From Bedellia somnulentella (taxonomy: Eukaryota; Arthropoda; Insecta; Lepidoptera; Bedelliidae), in NCBI GenBank assembly GCA_963576735.1, contig OY755196.1, positions 10,025,912 to 10,089,911 on the forward strand: a stretch of 64,000 bases of DNA. The letters run 5' to 3'. The notes below the pieces were generated by a model. That model had not been told where the DNA came from. It did not search any database and saw only the letters and a program-made list of their open reading frames with translations. Positions 1 through 13,100 of the stretch are shown here, in pieces (the stretch's first letter is position 1; the number at the start of each line of letters is the position of its first letter). A program made the position numbers and the translations under genes.

Positions 1-12
1 TTTTCAAAGAAT

Positions 13-260
13 TGCTGTTTAGTGTCGGCTTAGAATAGCACTACCCCTTTTCTTCCGGTGGTTGTACGTAAGAGGCGACTAACGGTATTGGGGCTTTTTA
101 AGGGATTTTTGGGCGATGCGGTTGGAGACCCATCACCAACAACCTTTACTTTTACCATCTTTTCCCCACGCAACTTCCAAAAGTGGCTGAGGAATTTCTA
201 ATTCCTTAGCTCTGGCTACCCCTTCTAGGGATTTATAGCCGTGAGTATATGTATGTATGT
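13..260 (+). mobile_element. SIR-A, near full length
   Basis: Begins gctgtttagtgtcggcttag, ends gtgagtatatgtatgtatgt. Good reference copy for the family. Confidence 0.85.
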
Positions 261-929
261 AAATTTAATGCCAAATTTACTGATATCAGGCAATGGAAAA
301 ATGTTTCATACGTTGTTGGCTTATACGCTTGTTAGTTGCATTACGTAAATGAATGGAATCATGTTATTTTGTTAAAAAAATACACTGTTCAAAAATAGCT
401 TTATACTTATTAATTAATTTTGTCACATACATACACATAATCACGCCGTTAGTTCCCTTTGGGATGGGCAAAGCAGAATTTTCTTTTGTCCTGTCATGAA
501 AAACTCCTTAAAACATGTTCCTCATCGGTAGGAACTTTTACATGTGAATCATATATTTATTTATTACTTTTCGCTAATAAATATAACTGTTAGTCTGTGC
601 AAAAAAACTAAATCACTTCCACCTACCCTAATGGAAATAATGGCTAAAATAGAGTGAAATAAAAAAAAGGATTGATTAAATAAAACGATTATAAAAAATT
701 GATAAATTACATTTTATTAACACTATCGACACGTAATAACAAATCCTTATGTACAAAATGTTATTTTATTATTTAACAACTATCTTCGGTTTAATTCTAT
801 CGCTACTTACAATTAGTTTCATTTAGTATTTATTATCTGTACATTCTAGTTTCACTGTAATTTACAAATTAAGATCAACATTTACCTGAAGGCTGGCAGA
901 GGTACTACTTAATCTGAACATCATATGAT
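261..929. other. AT-rich spacer, nothing recognised
   Basis: No coding frame, no recognised repeat. Confidence 0.6.
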
Positions 930-1078
930 ATCGCCCAAAATTGGTTGGAGACCCATCACCAACAATACTTTATTTCTACGATCTTGTCCCATATAAACTT
1001 CCAAATGCGGCCGAGGAGTTTCTAGCTCTGAAGCTCTGGCTACCCATAGTTGGCATTTATGGTCGCGAGTATATGTTT
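930..1078 (+). mobile_element. SIR-A, 5'-truncated diverged variant
   Basis: From gcccaaaattggttggagac to gcgagtatatgtttg; its tail abuts the next copy. Confidence 0.7.
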
Positions 1079-1345
1079 GCCGTGTAGTGCCGGCTTAGAA
1101 TGTCACTACCCCTTTCTACCCACGGGTGTCGTAAGAGGCGACTAAGGGTATTGGGGTTTTTATTAGATTTTTGGGCGATGCGGCGGTTGGAGACCCATCA
1201 CCAAAAACCTTTATTTTACCATCTTTTCCCCACTCAACTTCCAAAAGTGGCTGAGGAATTTATAATTCCTTAGCTCTGGCTACCCCTTCTAGGGAAATAT
1301 AGCCGTGAGTATATGTATGTATGTATGAGTATATGTATGTATGTA
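1079..1345 (+). mobile_element. SIR-A, full length, duplicated tail
   Basis: Subtype with tctacccacgggtgtcgtaa. The end gagtatatgtatgtatgt is repeated twice. Confidence 0.85.
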
Positions 1346-2239
1346 CAATCTACAACCTCTAGTCTGTATAGTCATCTTTTTACTCGTATAAACGGCTTTC
1401 GTCAAATGATATTCAGAGTAAACAATTTACCTGGACAGTGTACAAATAATTTTAATTACGTAAAAAAATGTTTTAACTAGTAATTTTATACACGTAGACA
1501 CGTAATATACAACATGGGTATACTGACCAGGTAAAAATAGATACCTTTCCCACCAAAGAATTGCAAATATTGATCTTAATGGCTACAGTCAAAATGCGAA
1601 ACTTTCATTTCAATTTAAATTATACTGGCAATGTTACCACAACAATGAAACAATGTATTTTTTAGTATTTAGGATTGTCCGCTATAAAGTTTGGGAATAA
1701 TAGTATAAAAGTAAAAGGTGGCTTTATGAAAAGGTGGCATTAAAAAGTTTTGTAAGTTTTGATAGTCTACCGACTACTAATTGCTTAAGCAATAAATTAT
1801 TAACAATATAAAAAAAATGAATATTATAAAGTATATTTTTGCACCTTTAATTATTCTAAATTGTTTACCTGGAAATCAAACAAAGTTTTAAAATAAAAAA
1901 AATAAATATTTTTACAGCGGATAATCATAACAAATACAGTTAAATTATTTATTAAAATTTGTTTGCCTACTCTTAATAAAAAAGACAATAAAATAAAACG
2001 ATGACAAAACCACAATAACTTAATTTTATAAATACATAAATGCCTGTACAGAACGTTTTTCTTCTATATGCACTGAAGTCATTATGACATAATTTTAAAT
2101 ACAGTATTATTGATATATTTGCTTTTTTTTAGTTAACAAATGCGTCATTATTATAAACATACGATGTACTGAGAAGAGTTATCAGTCTTTGAAGAAATTG
2201 GTTTCTAATTATATTTTAAATATAATCTTGTATACATAT
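1346..2239. other. AT-rich spacer, nothing recognised
   Basis: Only short homopolymer and AT tracts. Confidence 0.6.
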
Positions 2240-2600
2240 AAACTAGTGGGTAACCCTGGCGCGACTACTTCGCGTCCTATAAAATGAGTTTATTATGAAA
2301 TTTTCCGACCAATCACAGCGCAGCTCTTTTGAATTTATAAAGAATTGTTCTGATAGGCCGGTTTGAAAAAAATCCGACCAATCACAGCGCATCTCTGATC
2401 GACTAAAGTTTGCGCGCGCTTATGACACTCAAGCAAAGTCTATGGGCCAAAATCGAAACTTTGAAATTAACTTAATCCAGTTACATCAGATGTCTGAATT
2501 TTGTGCACACCACGGCCGCGAACTGTACAAAGCAATACCTGAACCAAATTTCTAGCTTAACTCATCGCGTCACAGGCTTCCGGGCAAGAAAGAGGCTTAC
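2240..2600. repeat. Dispersed repeat fragment with duplicated ccgaccaatcacagcgca
   Basis: ccgaccaatcacagcgca occurs twice (about 2305 and 2371) within a stretch beginning actagtgggtaaccctggcg. It resembles the same class of dispersed element as 38.2 kb and 58.55 kb. No gene. Confidence 0.35.
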
Positions 2601-4009
2601 AGAAATAATATATAAAGATTAAATATTTTGAATAAAAAGCTGTTTAAAAATATAAATAAAAATTTAATTGGTTTGATTTATATATGATCTTAGAGATTTT
2701 TACACTTTAAAACTATGTTTGAAACTCTTGTTCTTGTAAATAAACCATTTTTATTTTTATTTATATGTAAAATATTTGATATAGATACTTGACGCTAGCG
2801 AAAAGATAGAAAAGTTCAGTCTGTACAAAAAAAGTGTATGATGATTTCAGTGCTATTTACATTATATATTAGAACACATATATTGTAGTCTTCATTCGTG
2901 TGCGTTAATTTATAACACAAACGCATGAAAAGTACACCTTGTAATTAGTTCTGTACAATATTATACTAGCCATACTTTTGTTCACTATATTAAAAAATAA
3001 AAAAAACTTTGGTTGCATTCAAAGTTGATGATATTTTAAGGATAATTGGTGGCAAATATCTTGAATTTATGACCATTTTTAAATTAACAAAGAAAAAAAT
3101 GATATTTTACAAGCCAAGAAATAAACGCTACCTAAACGCAAAGAATTATACAAACCGTAGACAAGTGTTCGTACTCAATGGCAATATTTTCTTTATTTAT
3201 ATAATCAACAACATAAGTCTATATATAGATATTTGATTTACAGTGCTTCATATGCACACGAGTCCAAACAAATATAATAAGTGTTTTTTATAAAATTGTA
3301 AAATATTTTTATTTCGGTTGCGTTATTTTTTTAAAATATATATATATGGTCATATAAAAGTAGCTGTAAATAAATTTCAATAATTATATTTGGACGGAAC
3401 GCGGACAAAAGAAATATGAAAAAGAAACAGCTGTAAATTTATTTGAATTGATAATAATTCTCAGTATTTTAAAGGTATTTACTAATTTAGCTAATTTCAT
3501 CTATGTACAGTTATTATGTCTATCATTTCTATGTCTCTTCATTCTATTAATTTAATTTATTTAATAGTTTGGGGCCATTTCTCTTCATCGACCTAGTACA
3601 CTGACGATATAAAAAAACTGACTTTGGCTTAGCTCATCTTATACTTACATTTTAAAAGGAAAAATTAATAAAAAAATAATTTACTAAGCGCAAAATGGAA
3701 GCAAAAAAGAATTAAATTACTAAAGCATTGTTTGTATAAAATATTTAATTTAGTAAATCCAGAAAAAGGGATGATTTGTTTTTCTATGATAACACAAGTT
3801 TATGAAGAAATATATCAGTCATTATGAATACACTTTTATATATATAATAAGTGTCACATTTCATCATAAAACGCATCTTTTCACAACAAATCATTTCTTT
3901 TCCTAAAATGAAAGAATCGCGGCCACCTTGTATATCTGCGTACACAAAATGGCGGCGAGAAAAATAACCTAAAAATATAAAAAAATGTAAATTCCGATTA
4001 ATGTATGTT
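2601..4009. other. AT-rich region downstream of the terminal exon
   Basis: It may contain the receptor 3' UTR. Several minus-strand AATAAA-like hexamers exist (for example 3556-3561); none can be chosen with confidence. The 75-codon frame at 3009 is not gene-like. Confidence 0.4.
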
Positions 4010-4177
4010 TCAAAGTAATTCCTCAGGGTTGTTTTTATCGTATATTTCCTGCAGTCTTTGTTGTTCTTTCACTTTCTTCATCTGGGCGTAGATCGATGCT
4101 TGCTTGTAATTGATTGGGCCGTAGTCTTTAAGGTCGGCGTCCGCGTATATTAGATATTCGTCGTTTGGTTTGAATGG
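4010..4177 (-). CDS. Echinoid-like exon 23: alternative terminal coding exon
   Basis: The acceptor ACTTTACAG is followed by PFKPNDEYLIYADADLKDYG, then PINYKQASIYAQMKKVKEQQ and RLQEIYDKNNPEELL, and TGA. Phase 0 entry fits exons 20, 21 and 22. Joined to exon 20 it gives QAPNK followed by PFKPNDEY. The 5-kb intron before it holds several transposons. It could instead be the last exon of another minus-strand gene, but no other upstream exons are seen. A possible AATAAA lies at 3556-3561. Confidence 0.7.
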   Translation of the reverse strand, partial: PFKPNDEYLIYADADLKDYGPINYKQASIYAQMKKVKEQQRLQEIYDKNNPEELL

Positions 4178-7100
4178 CTGTAAAGTTAAATGAATTATAT
4201 TAATTGAACATTGCTAAATGTTGATTGGGAGATGTGGTTGGAAACCCATCGGCGATAATTAATTTTTCATAAATAAAAGATGTTGTTAAAGGAAAGTCGC
4301 TCTGCCAACTGAGCTACAGTGTCAGTTGGCAGAGCGACGGGGGCGTATACCCGAAGGTCGCGGGTTCGAACCCCGCCAGTGTCGAAATTTTTCTTTCCTT
4401 TAACAACATCTTTTATTTATGAGTAATAATTAGTTTTTGACATGAGGAATTCATGTCAAAAAACATTAAATTAGATAATGAATTTTACCATCTTTTCCCC
4501 CTTAACTTTTAAAGTGGATGAGAATTTCTTGATTCCGAAGCTCTGGGTTATCTGAATTGATATATTTGCTGTGAGTGTAGTTATAAGGACTATGGGGAAA
4601 AAGTTTGCCACAAAATGCAAGAGACAACATGGCCGATTACACTCAGAATCGAATCTCCAGCTCTGTGCATTTTTAGTCTACGAGTCCTTGAGAATACACC
4701 ACGAGAAGTACAAAATACCTAAGTAAGTAAGTAAGTAAGAAACACCTGAGTGAGATTATAGTGATTGATATTGTAATCATAGAGACTGCTGGCTTGCCCA
4801 TTTTTACGTGGTCAAAAAATCATGACAAGACTGTGTTTCTACTCTGAACACCAAGTGATTCTGGATTCAGAAGTCTGTGAAGTCAGGTTGTCACGTGGCA
4901 ATTTTTTATTGATTTATATAAATATATACTTCTATAAGAACAAACAAAAAAAAGAGCAAGTGAATTTGTTAACTAAATTAACGTATATTTAAACATTTTA
5001 GGCAAAAAGTTTATTTCTTTGTCAATATTAATGAAGAGTCATAAAGAACCGCTTTTTAACAAATATATTCTGAAAAAGTTACAAAAACGTTTTAAAAATA
5101 TATCTATTAATTCTTTACTTTTATAACATGAAATAATAAATAATAGTAGGCGTTTTAAAATAGGTGTGAGTCGGACTATTTTGTATATAACTCGTGATTT
5201 TTGTAGTAGTTTGTAAATATTATAAAATAATTAAAATATCGTCTGCTTACTGGTAAAATGTAGTAAATGCGTTTTTTACAAAAAAATAGTTAATAATGCA
5301 TTTATATGTGATTTTTGACGCTCTTTCTACTGGAAAAACGCAATAAATGATAGGACTGTTAATTACAGGTCATTTCTCAATTACAGGTAAAATATGATAA
5401 GTGCACACCCATGCTAAAAATATGTTTTTTTCCACAATATTTATAAGAAAATGGCCTCTAATATGCTACCGCAAATAAGAATGTTAAATTTCCAATAATT
5501 TATTAAATAAATTTCTGCAAAATCTTATTAAGATGTTAGTAAAAAAAATACTTAAACTTTGAAAACCCTATATCTTCGTTTAACAAAATATGTATTTACT
5601 ACATTTTACCAGTAAGCAGACGAATGTTAGGATTTACTTTTTAAAAAAGTATAGTAATTAATGGTTTGTTTTGGTGTGTGATTTTATGTAAAATTTTCTA
5701 AGCCGACACTACACAGCTTAGAATAGCACTACCCCATTTCTTCCGGTGGGTGTACGTATGGGATTGTCCGGTATTGGGACCATCACCAACAACCTTTATT
5801 CTACCATCTTTTCCCCACTCAACTTCTAAAAGTCGCTGAGAAATTAGAAAGCTCTGGCTACCCCTTTTAGGGATTTATAGCCGTGAGTATATGTATGTAT
5901 GTATGTTTATGTAAAATTGTGAAACTAAGCAATCGTATCGTAATTATTTGTTAATAGTTAATACCCCCGCTCAAAGAGTGTTTCATTGTTATTTGTTATG
6001 GTTATTTTTGAGAATGATTAATATTATTTTAAAAGGTATACTTTTTTCATAAATATAATTATATGTTTTATTCTTAATGAACACAATTATTTTTTAAATC
6101 ACATCTTTTGCTTTATACTTACGATTTACAAAAGTTTTTAAAATATGTTATCTACGTTTTTACAGTACATTTAAAAGATCCAAAAAGGTTAGATGTTAGA
6201 AAAGCCAATGGTTAGAGCAAAAATTTGGAAAATGGTCATCGATTATTACCTTTGAACATTTAATAAATGTATGTGTCACTCTTGGTAAAGCGGCCCTAGA
6301 AACAAGAAACATAATTACATCCCGTGAGGTCAAACCAATCAAATTAGTACTGTTAAAATGTGTATGAATCGATTTGAAAAGGACTTTTCATTAACCCTTT
6401 CTAAGGGCCAGTTTTTTGATCCGGAGTTAAAAATATAACCATTTGTTACATTGACTATAGTTAAATGACTAACCAGTAGTTAAATCGTAAATCCATTTTT
6501 CATGTCTTTTTTAACTATAGTCAAACTTAACAATTGGTCAATTTGTTGACAGTGCAATGAACAATGACCAGTGATGTATAAGATAGCCTATACAAAGTAT
6601 CTGAAATGCAAGATGATAAATCAAGGGATTTATAGCCGTGAGTATATGTATGTATGTATGTAACTGAGAGTGTGCGTTTTAGGATCATTCCCAATTTCAG
6701 TAACAATGCAGAGTACTGCTTCCTTCGATAGGCGGTAACGATGACAAAAATCTACATCATCCCAGGTTTCTAACGGCGGATGGCGTGGCCTAAATATTTT
6801 TAACCTTCTCATCAACACACATTGTAATATAATATCATTGTCTTCTTCTTCTGACGAACTTTCGACATCAAAGTATCTACAGATCCACAAACTTTTCTTG
6901 GCCGATGGCCACTACTGGTACTACTGTCGCCATTTAGAAATTTCAGCCTGTCATTGTCTGTTAACTCTCAACTAAATAAAACTTATAGGGTGACCTACGT
7001 ATATAAAATTAGTCTGTATGATTTAAAATTATTCCTCTTATAATGGTTACTTTATTTACTGGCAATACTAATATCGATGACAGCGACGCCTTTACCGGCC

Positions 7101-10100
7101 AAGAAAAGTTTGTGGATCTGTAACTATGTTCAAATTCATCTCAAATGTCTGACAAACAGCTGCTATTATACAAATAACCAGCGGCCATCTTGTTTAACCC
7201 TCCAATCTTGAGTAGTTAACTTTTTTAACTAATGGTTCGATATTTGACCATTAGTTACTCTAACCACGGGTCAAAAAATGTATTTTGCTGACATTTAACT
7301 AATAGTTACGATATTTAACAAATTGTTGAGTTAACCACGGATCAAAAAACTGGCCCTAACTACGGGTGTCGTAACAGGCGACTAAGGGGCTGTTTTCAGT
7401 GATTTTTCTGCGATGAGGTTTAAGTCTGATCCCTACTTATTTCTACCATCATTACTTTATTTCTACCATCTTCTCTCCTATCAATTTCAAAATGAGGCTG
7501 AGGAGTTTCTAACCTTTTTGGGATATATAGCCGTGATTATATTTATGTACCGTATCAATCGTGATAGCCCAGTGGGTAGAACACTCGGTTATCGTGCAAA
7601 CTACTAGTGTTCAAATCCTGGGTCGGGCCTACACCAATTTGTCTTTTCTAAAGACATATGTGTGGTTAATTTATCATGGTTGTTAACGGTGAGGGAAAAC
7701 ATCGTGAGGAAACCCACATGGCTGATTTGTACTTAGTCATGTGACAGTGTATTCGTACAAAACGGCGATAAGCCTGCCATCTATTACGTGACTACACTGT
7801 CCATGCAAAACGTGGGTACTCTGACCACTAGGTGACAATGTCACGTGATGTTCAGAAGTATTAGTACCTCTGCCAACCTCTTCGGGGATATTCGGCGTGA
7901 ACGTTTATGTTATGTTATATTTATGTATTTATGTAAACTTTCATAATGAAATTAAACAGCCAAGTCAAGCGATTATGTTGTTAGAAATATGAATACGGAT
8001 TTAAAAAGAAAATTACGATAGGTTCGATAGGATGAAAACCAGTTGCTCTCTTTCTATTATGTTCATTTATGTGGCTTTGGTATTGTTTTTTAACTGTTCA
8101 AAAAATAATATTTTGTGCTGCAGAATTGATCGTAATAGGCTATTTGACTGTAATAAAAATATACATTTCTTTTATTTCATTAGTCTTAATATTTCTTTTT
8201 TGGAGCAATATGTAATAATGCAAGATAAAAATATTGCATTATTTCACTAAAATCCGTCTTCTAAAATAAGTATTTTTGATGCAACTGTCACGTGACTAAA
8301 AACGACCGTGATTGGCTATTTCTATAATGACGTAGATCGCGCATAAACAGACTGTGTATCGCTTTGCTCATTGTGTTTAATGCGGAATTGACGTCATTTG
8401 TGCTACAGCCGCCATATTACTTAAAGTCGCGTTTTCGCGGCACATTTGAATATTGCATTTTCTTTTTCGATTTTTTTATAAAATAGCTAAAATGAAGACA
8501 GAAAAATATTTTTTGGGACTCCTTGTAAACAAATTAAACCGTAAGATAGTTTTCAAAACTTAGTCAAATAGCCTATCACACAGAATTTGTTATGAACGAA
8601 TATGATTCTTTAGCGTATCTTATGAGAATCAAACTCAAAATGGATAAGATTATTCATATTTACGGAGATTATATATTGGGGCTACAATACAAACCTCTTA
8701 AAACTATACAGTAGTATATTATTAATAATTACTAATAATGCTGTATAGTGTCGGCTTAGAATGTCACTACCCCTTTTTACTTTATTTCTACCATCTTACA
8801 TATACTCACGGCTATAAATCCCTAGAAGGGGTAGCCAGAGCTAAGAAATTAGAAATTCCTCAGCCACTTTTGGAAGTTGCATGGGGAAAAGATGGTGAAA
8901 TAAAGGTCGTTGGTGATGGGTCTCCAACCGCATTGCCGAAAAAACCCCTTAAAAGCCCCAATACCGCTTGTCGCTTCTTACGTACACCCCCCGGAAGAAA
9001 TAGGGTAGTGCTATTCTAAGCCGACACTACACAGCAAACTTCCATCTTGCACTCCACTTTCTACCATCTTGTCCCCATCAACTTCCGAATGTGGCTGAAG
9101 AGTTTCCAGCTTTGGTTACCCTTTTTTGAGATTTATAGCCGTGACTAAATGTATGTATGTAAGTAATATTAGTAATAAAAACAGTTACCTTTCAAACATC
9201 GATCTCGTTAAATTTAAGCGTAGCATAATCACTCCTCTGTCCATTTTTCCGAGGAACACTCGCCATGCTGTTAGTGTCCCCTATCGTGTAAGTATCGTAC
9301 AAATGCCTATTAGAATTTACAGTATTTTTAAATTTAAGGTTATGATTTCCTAAAGCTAAATCCGCATACACTACTTTTTTGTGTTTCTCCTTTTGAGGTT
9401 TCTCTTGATTCGCTGTATTGTAGTTTTGGGATTCTGTTCCCAAATTTCTTGTTGAATTAGATATGTAGTTTCCTTTGAGAAGATGTAAATATGATCTTCT
9501 TTCGGATTCTGTGTAGTCTTGTTCTAGATAGTTTGGTTTCTCGTATTCATATATACCAACGCAGGATAACTTTTCTTTGAGACTTTCAGACTTTTTGAGT
9601 TTATTCAGTTTTCCTTTATCTCTAGTTCTATTTAAAGTCTTTGTGTAATATTGTGCATCAGTCGGTTGATATATGAGAGGACCTATTGTATTATTGTATG
9701 TTCTTTCATGGTCTGCAGGAAGACGTTTGTCAACCCTCACTGGCTGAAAATAGCAAAAACTATGATGCTTCTGTAACGGAACGTCGTAGTTTTTCTTATT
9801 TTTCCCTTTGGAATTTAAGTTGACAAAATGATTTCGTTTCTGTTGATAGTGTTGTTGGAGAATATTAGTATTCTGAAATAGATGAAAGCGTTTGTTAGAT
9901 TGTTAGTAGCAGGGATGTGAAAATTAATTGGTGAATGGAGTAAACATGATTCAGTCTTTAGATTAATAACTTCAAAGGAGAATAGATAAAAGATCATTAA
10001 TTTAACTGGGGCTTATTTCAGTATACATCAAATGAACAGTTGATATAAAATACATCATTTTAGCATAGTCGTTGAAAAATATCGTGTGTAAATAGTTAAT

Positions 10101-13100
10101 TTTATTAAAATAAAAGATGCAAGAAGTACAGATATTGCTTGACTTTGGATGAAGACTTCCGTCACCACGAAAGTAAAGTATTTAATGATGTTTTACTCAA
10201 ACTTTGAAATCAAATATTAAAAGATCTATTGCGTTTGACTTTTATAGCTTAGTGGTTTTCAGATAATTTTACACAGATATAGAATATTTTAACTTCCTCT
10301 TGCATAATGCAAGCCATCAAATATTAAGCCCCATATTTCTTCCTTAATTATATTATGTGTAAGGTATTCAAAATATTGCAGATATGTTCCATAAATACAG
10401 ATTATTTGTTAAAACAGAAAATAATGAAAAAAGCAAAGAAATAGAACCAAAGAAAAACTATACCTGAATAGGTTCTCTACAACTAGAAACAGACAAATGA
10501 CTCTGAACGGAATTGCTTCGTCTAACTAAACATCTTTTCGGTACAGGTTTCTCATTCAGCTTTGGTATTTGCAACGTTTTATTCGGTGTTATTACTTGTT
10601 TCTTTGGCAATCCAATCTTATTTATTCCATCACATTCTGAATTCAGTTTCTTGATAACTGATTTCACTAATACAGTCGATGGTAAACTAATGGATGTATC
10701 AGCTTTTGGTGTAGCTCCTATTATATTTGGTTTAGTATTCTTAACGTTTTTTTCATCACTGTCTAATATACTTGCTTCGTTATTGTCAACAATTCCTTTT
10801 TTATTAGTTCTGTTTAAAGTGTCTGTAGGTATGGGGTTTTGTACACTTTCAAAAGACTTTGATTTTGGTGAGTCAACTGTGTCATAAGATTTAATATGTT
10901 TTGTGGTAATCAATGGCATAGAAAGATTAACATATACATGATCAGACTTTGTTGGTGAACCAAATGGAGATATTTTGGTTCTAGGAGCTGGAATTGGTTT
11001 GAGTGATTCTGTCGATGCAGTCATTTGAGATTCTTCATAAATTTGTATAGAATCAGTCAAATTCTCAAACATTTCAACACCACTGATATTTGGTACGTTT
11101 TTACTAATTGAAGGAAAATTTGCATAAATGCTTTCATCGTTTGAAGTCTCCTTGTCAGAACTATCTTTATTATTGTTGATTTCATTGAAATTTTCCCCGT
11201 ACTCTGTATTTGGGTAGAACCTTTCTATATTTCTCTTTCGTATCACTCGCATAGATTGAAATCTTGGAGGTTTTCTGTTATTCCTTGTATTCAAGGACGA
11301 GAACTTTCTGGTCTCTGGTTCATCTTCTTCATCAATTGTTGGGAATTGTTTGAGGAACGAGGTTTGCATTGGTGGCAAATATGGATTTAGTAACACAGTT
11401 TGTGGTAAAGAATATATTGGTTGTACTGGCGACAAAATAGGAATTCCGTACGACAACTGTGATGTTGATGGAGATGTTAGTTGGTATGACACATTCTGCA
11501 TCATCGGTGGAAACGAGACAATCCGTGGCGTAAATGATGGATTAGTTGTTAGCTGTTTTTGTAAAGCTTCTATGTCTTTATTCGGTTTTTTATTAGTCTC
11601 AACAACTCTTGGTTGTATGGCTTGTATTGGCTGATTTAGTTAAACGAAACATGAAAAAAAAAACAACAACAATATTAGCAAAGAATAAAAAAATAATTAA
11701 AAATATTTTAGTAAAAAACAAAAAAATAACAAACATATAAGGAAAAAAACATTAAATTTTGGTTGGTATGAAAGATATTATATATTAATATATTTTCTAA
11801 AGCTTCAAGCCTAAAAAAATGAGAAGAATACCTTATTGGGCGCTTGTTGTAGGCCGTGGAAGGGCAGATTCTCGTAGAGACCGGGATTGTCCCCAATCTG
11901 CCCATTCGCTGCATTATCCACGCCATTCGTAGGTGGGCCTGAACACAAAAATATAATAGTAAAAATTATAAACTTTAACGATTAATACACTTTCAGTTTA
12001 CTTGACATGAAATATCAAGGAAAAAATAAAGTTTACGGGTAGATGTGAATATAATTAAAAAACAGTAATAATTAAAGTTAAAGAAAAATAAACTTAGCAT
12101 CAATAACATTCCAGCATCGATTGAAAGCCAAAGTGGGATATACTTTAATAATCGATAAAAAAATGTATGATGTCTTTTTTGTATCAGAATTTCCTTTGCT
12201 GCAAATCTTATTATTTGTATCTTTGCAATACTTACTATCACCAGGCTTTTTTCTCTTTCGGGTCCCTTCGTTTCTGAGTAAGTCATGACGTAATGGTTTT
12301 ATACGAGCCTCGGTGCCAATTTTATCGGGACGCTTGAACGACACAACTAAAACGCCATGCACAAAGCAAAATTAAAACAGGTTAGCAAATATTACAACAG
12401 ATAGTTGATAATATATTTACACATTTATTGAATAGTAGTGATTTTTTTAGAAATATTCGATCCAATTTATTGAAGTTAGTTTCTGTCATTATCAACTATA
12501 CGTTTTAATTTTTTTTTAAATCAAACTCTTTAAAAGTAATACATGCAAAAGCGGAGTGTTTTTTGAACAATTGTTTATTTTCGAACACACTAAAGAAAAA
12601 AAGCTTGTAAAAATCAAATAATAAAATGACAATAGTCTCAGGAGAAACTGCGTTGCTCTGATAAATAAGTATTCTGTGTTGCAATCTTTTTAAAAATCTA
12701 TATGCGAAAGTGGTAGTTACATATATAAATATGCTAGAAGTTCAGAAACTTCTGCCTATGTATTGATGATAATTTAATCGTAATCTTATAAATATATGTA
12801 AACTAACCCATCACCAAAACCCAAATAAATCAAATTAACTACCTCCTTCCGTAACAATAACATTAGGTGTCTCATTTTGAAAGAATGACTTTATTCTATT
12901 CTTTGGTATTGTATATCCAGCTTTACTTAAATTCACAAGCGACAGTGCTCTTTTATTAGATTTGTTAATTTTCTTGTATTTTCCGTCGTCACTTGCATCG
13001 GAATTTTTCCTTCTTAGATTCTTAAATAGTCCTGTCATAAGGTTATGTTTATTTCTCGCATTATTAGGTCTTATTGGTTCTGATTTTGATGGAGAAATTT

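Larger units (their letters stand above)
6402..7360 (-). mobile_element. PIF/Harbinger element, internally deleted
   Basis: The termini GGGCCAGTTTTTTGATCC and its complement (ending at 7357) are flanked by TAA on both sides, the T-W-A target duplication of PIF/Harbinger. The interior is rich in short TTAACTAT-type subterminal repeats and carries a transposase N-terminus. A 24-bp perfect inverted repeat (6880-6903 with 7097-7120) surrounds the transposase start. Confidence 0.8.

Noticed and set aside
3009..3236. 75-codon plus-strand frame
   Set aside because: AT-rich, Lys/Ile/Asn/Tyr-biased and without splice or repeat context; consistent with chance.
4313..4384. A tRNA gene
   Set aside because: Only the 3' half is canonical; the D-arm side is rearranged into an inverted copy and the unit has SINE-like tails.
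10513..11634. Plus-strand frames of 124 and 94 codons opposite exon 21
   Set aside because: Shadows of the minus-strand coding exon.
12078..12362. Open frame extending exon 19 to an upstream ATG and beyond its donor
   Set aside because: The AG acceptor at 12347-12348 and the GTAAGT donor at 12235 give an exon in phase with both neighbours.
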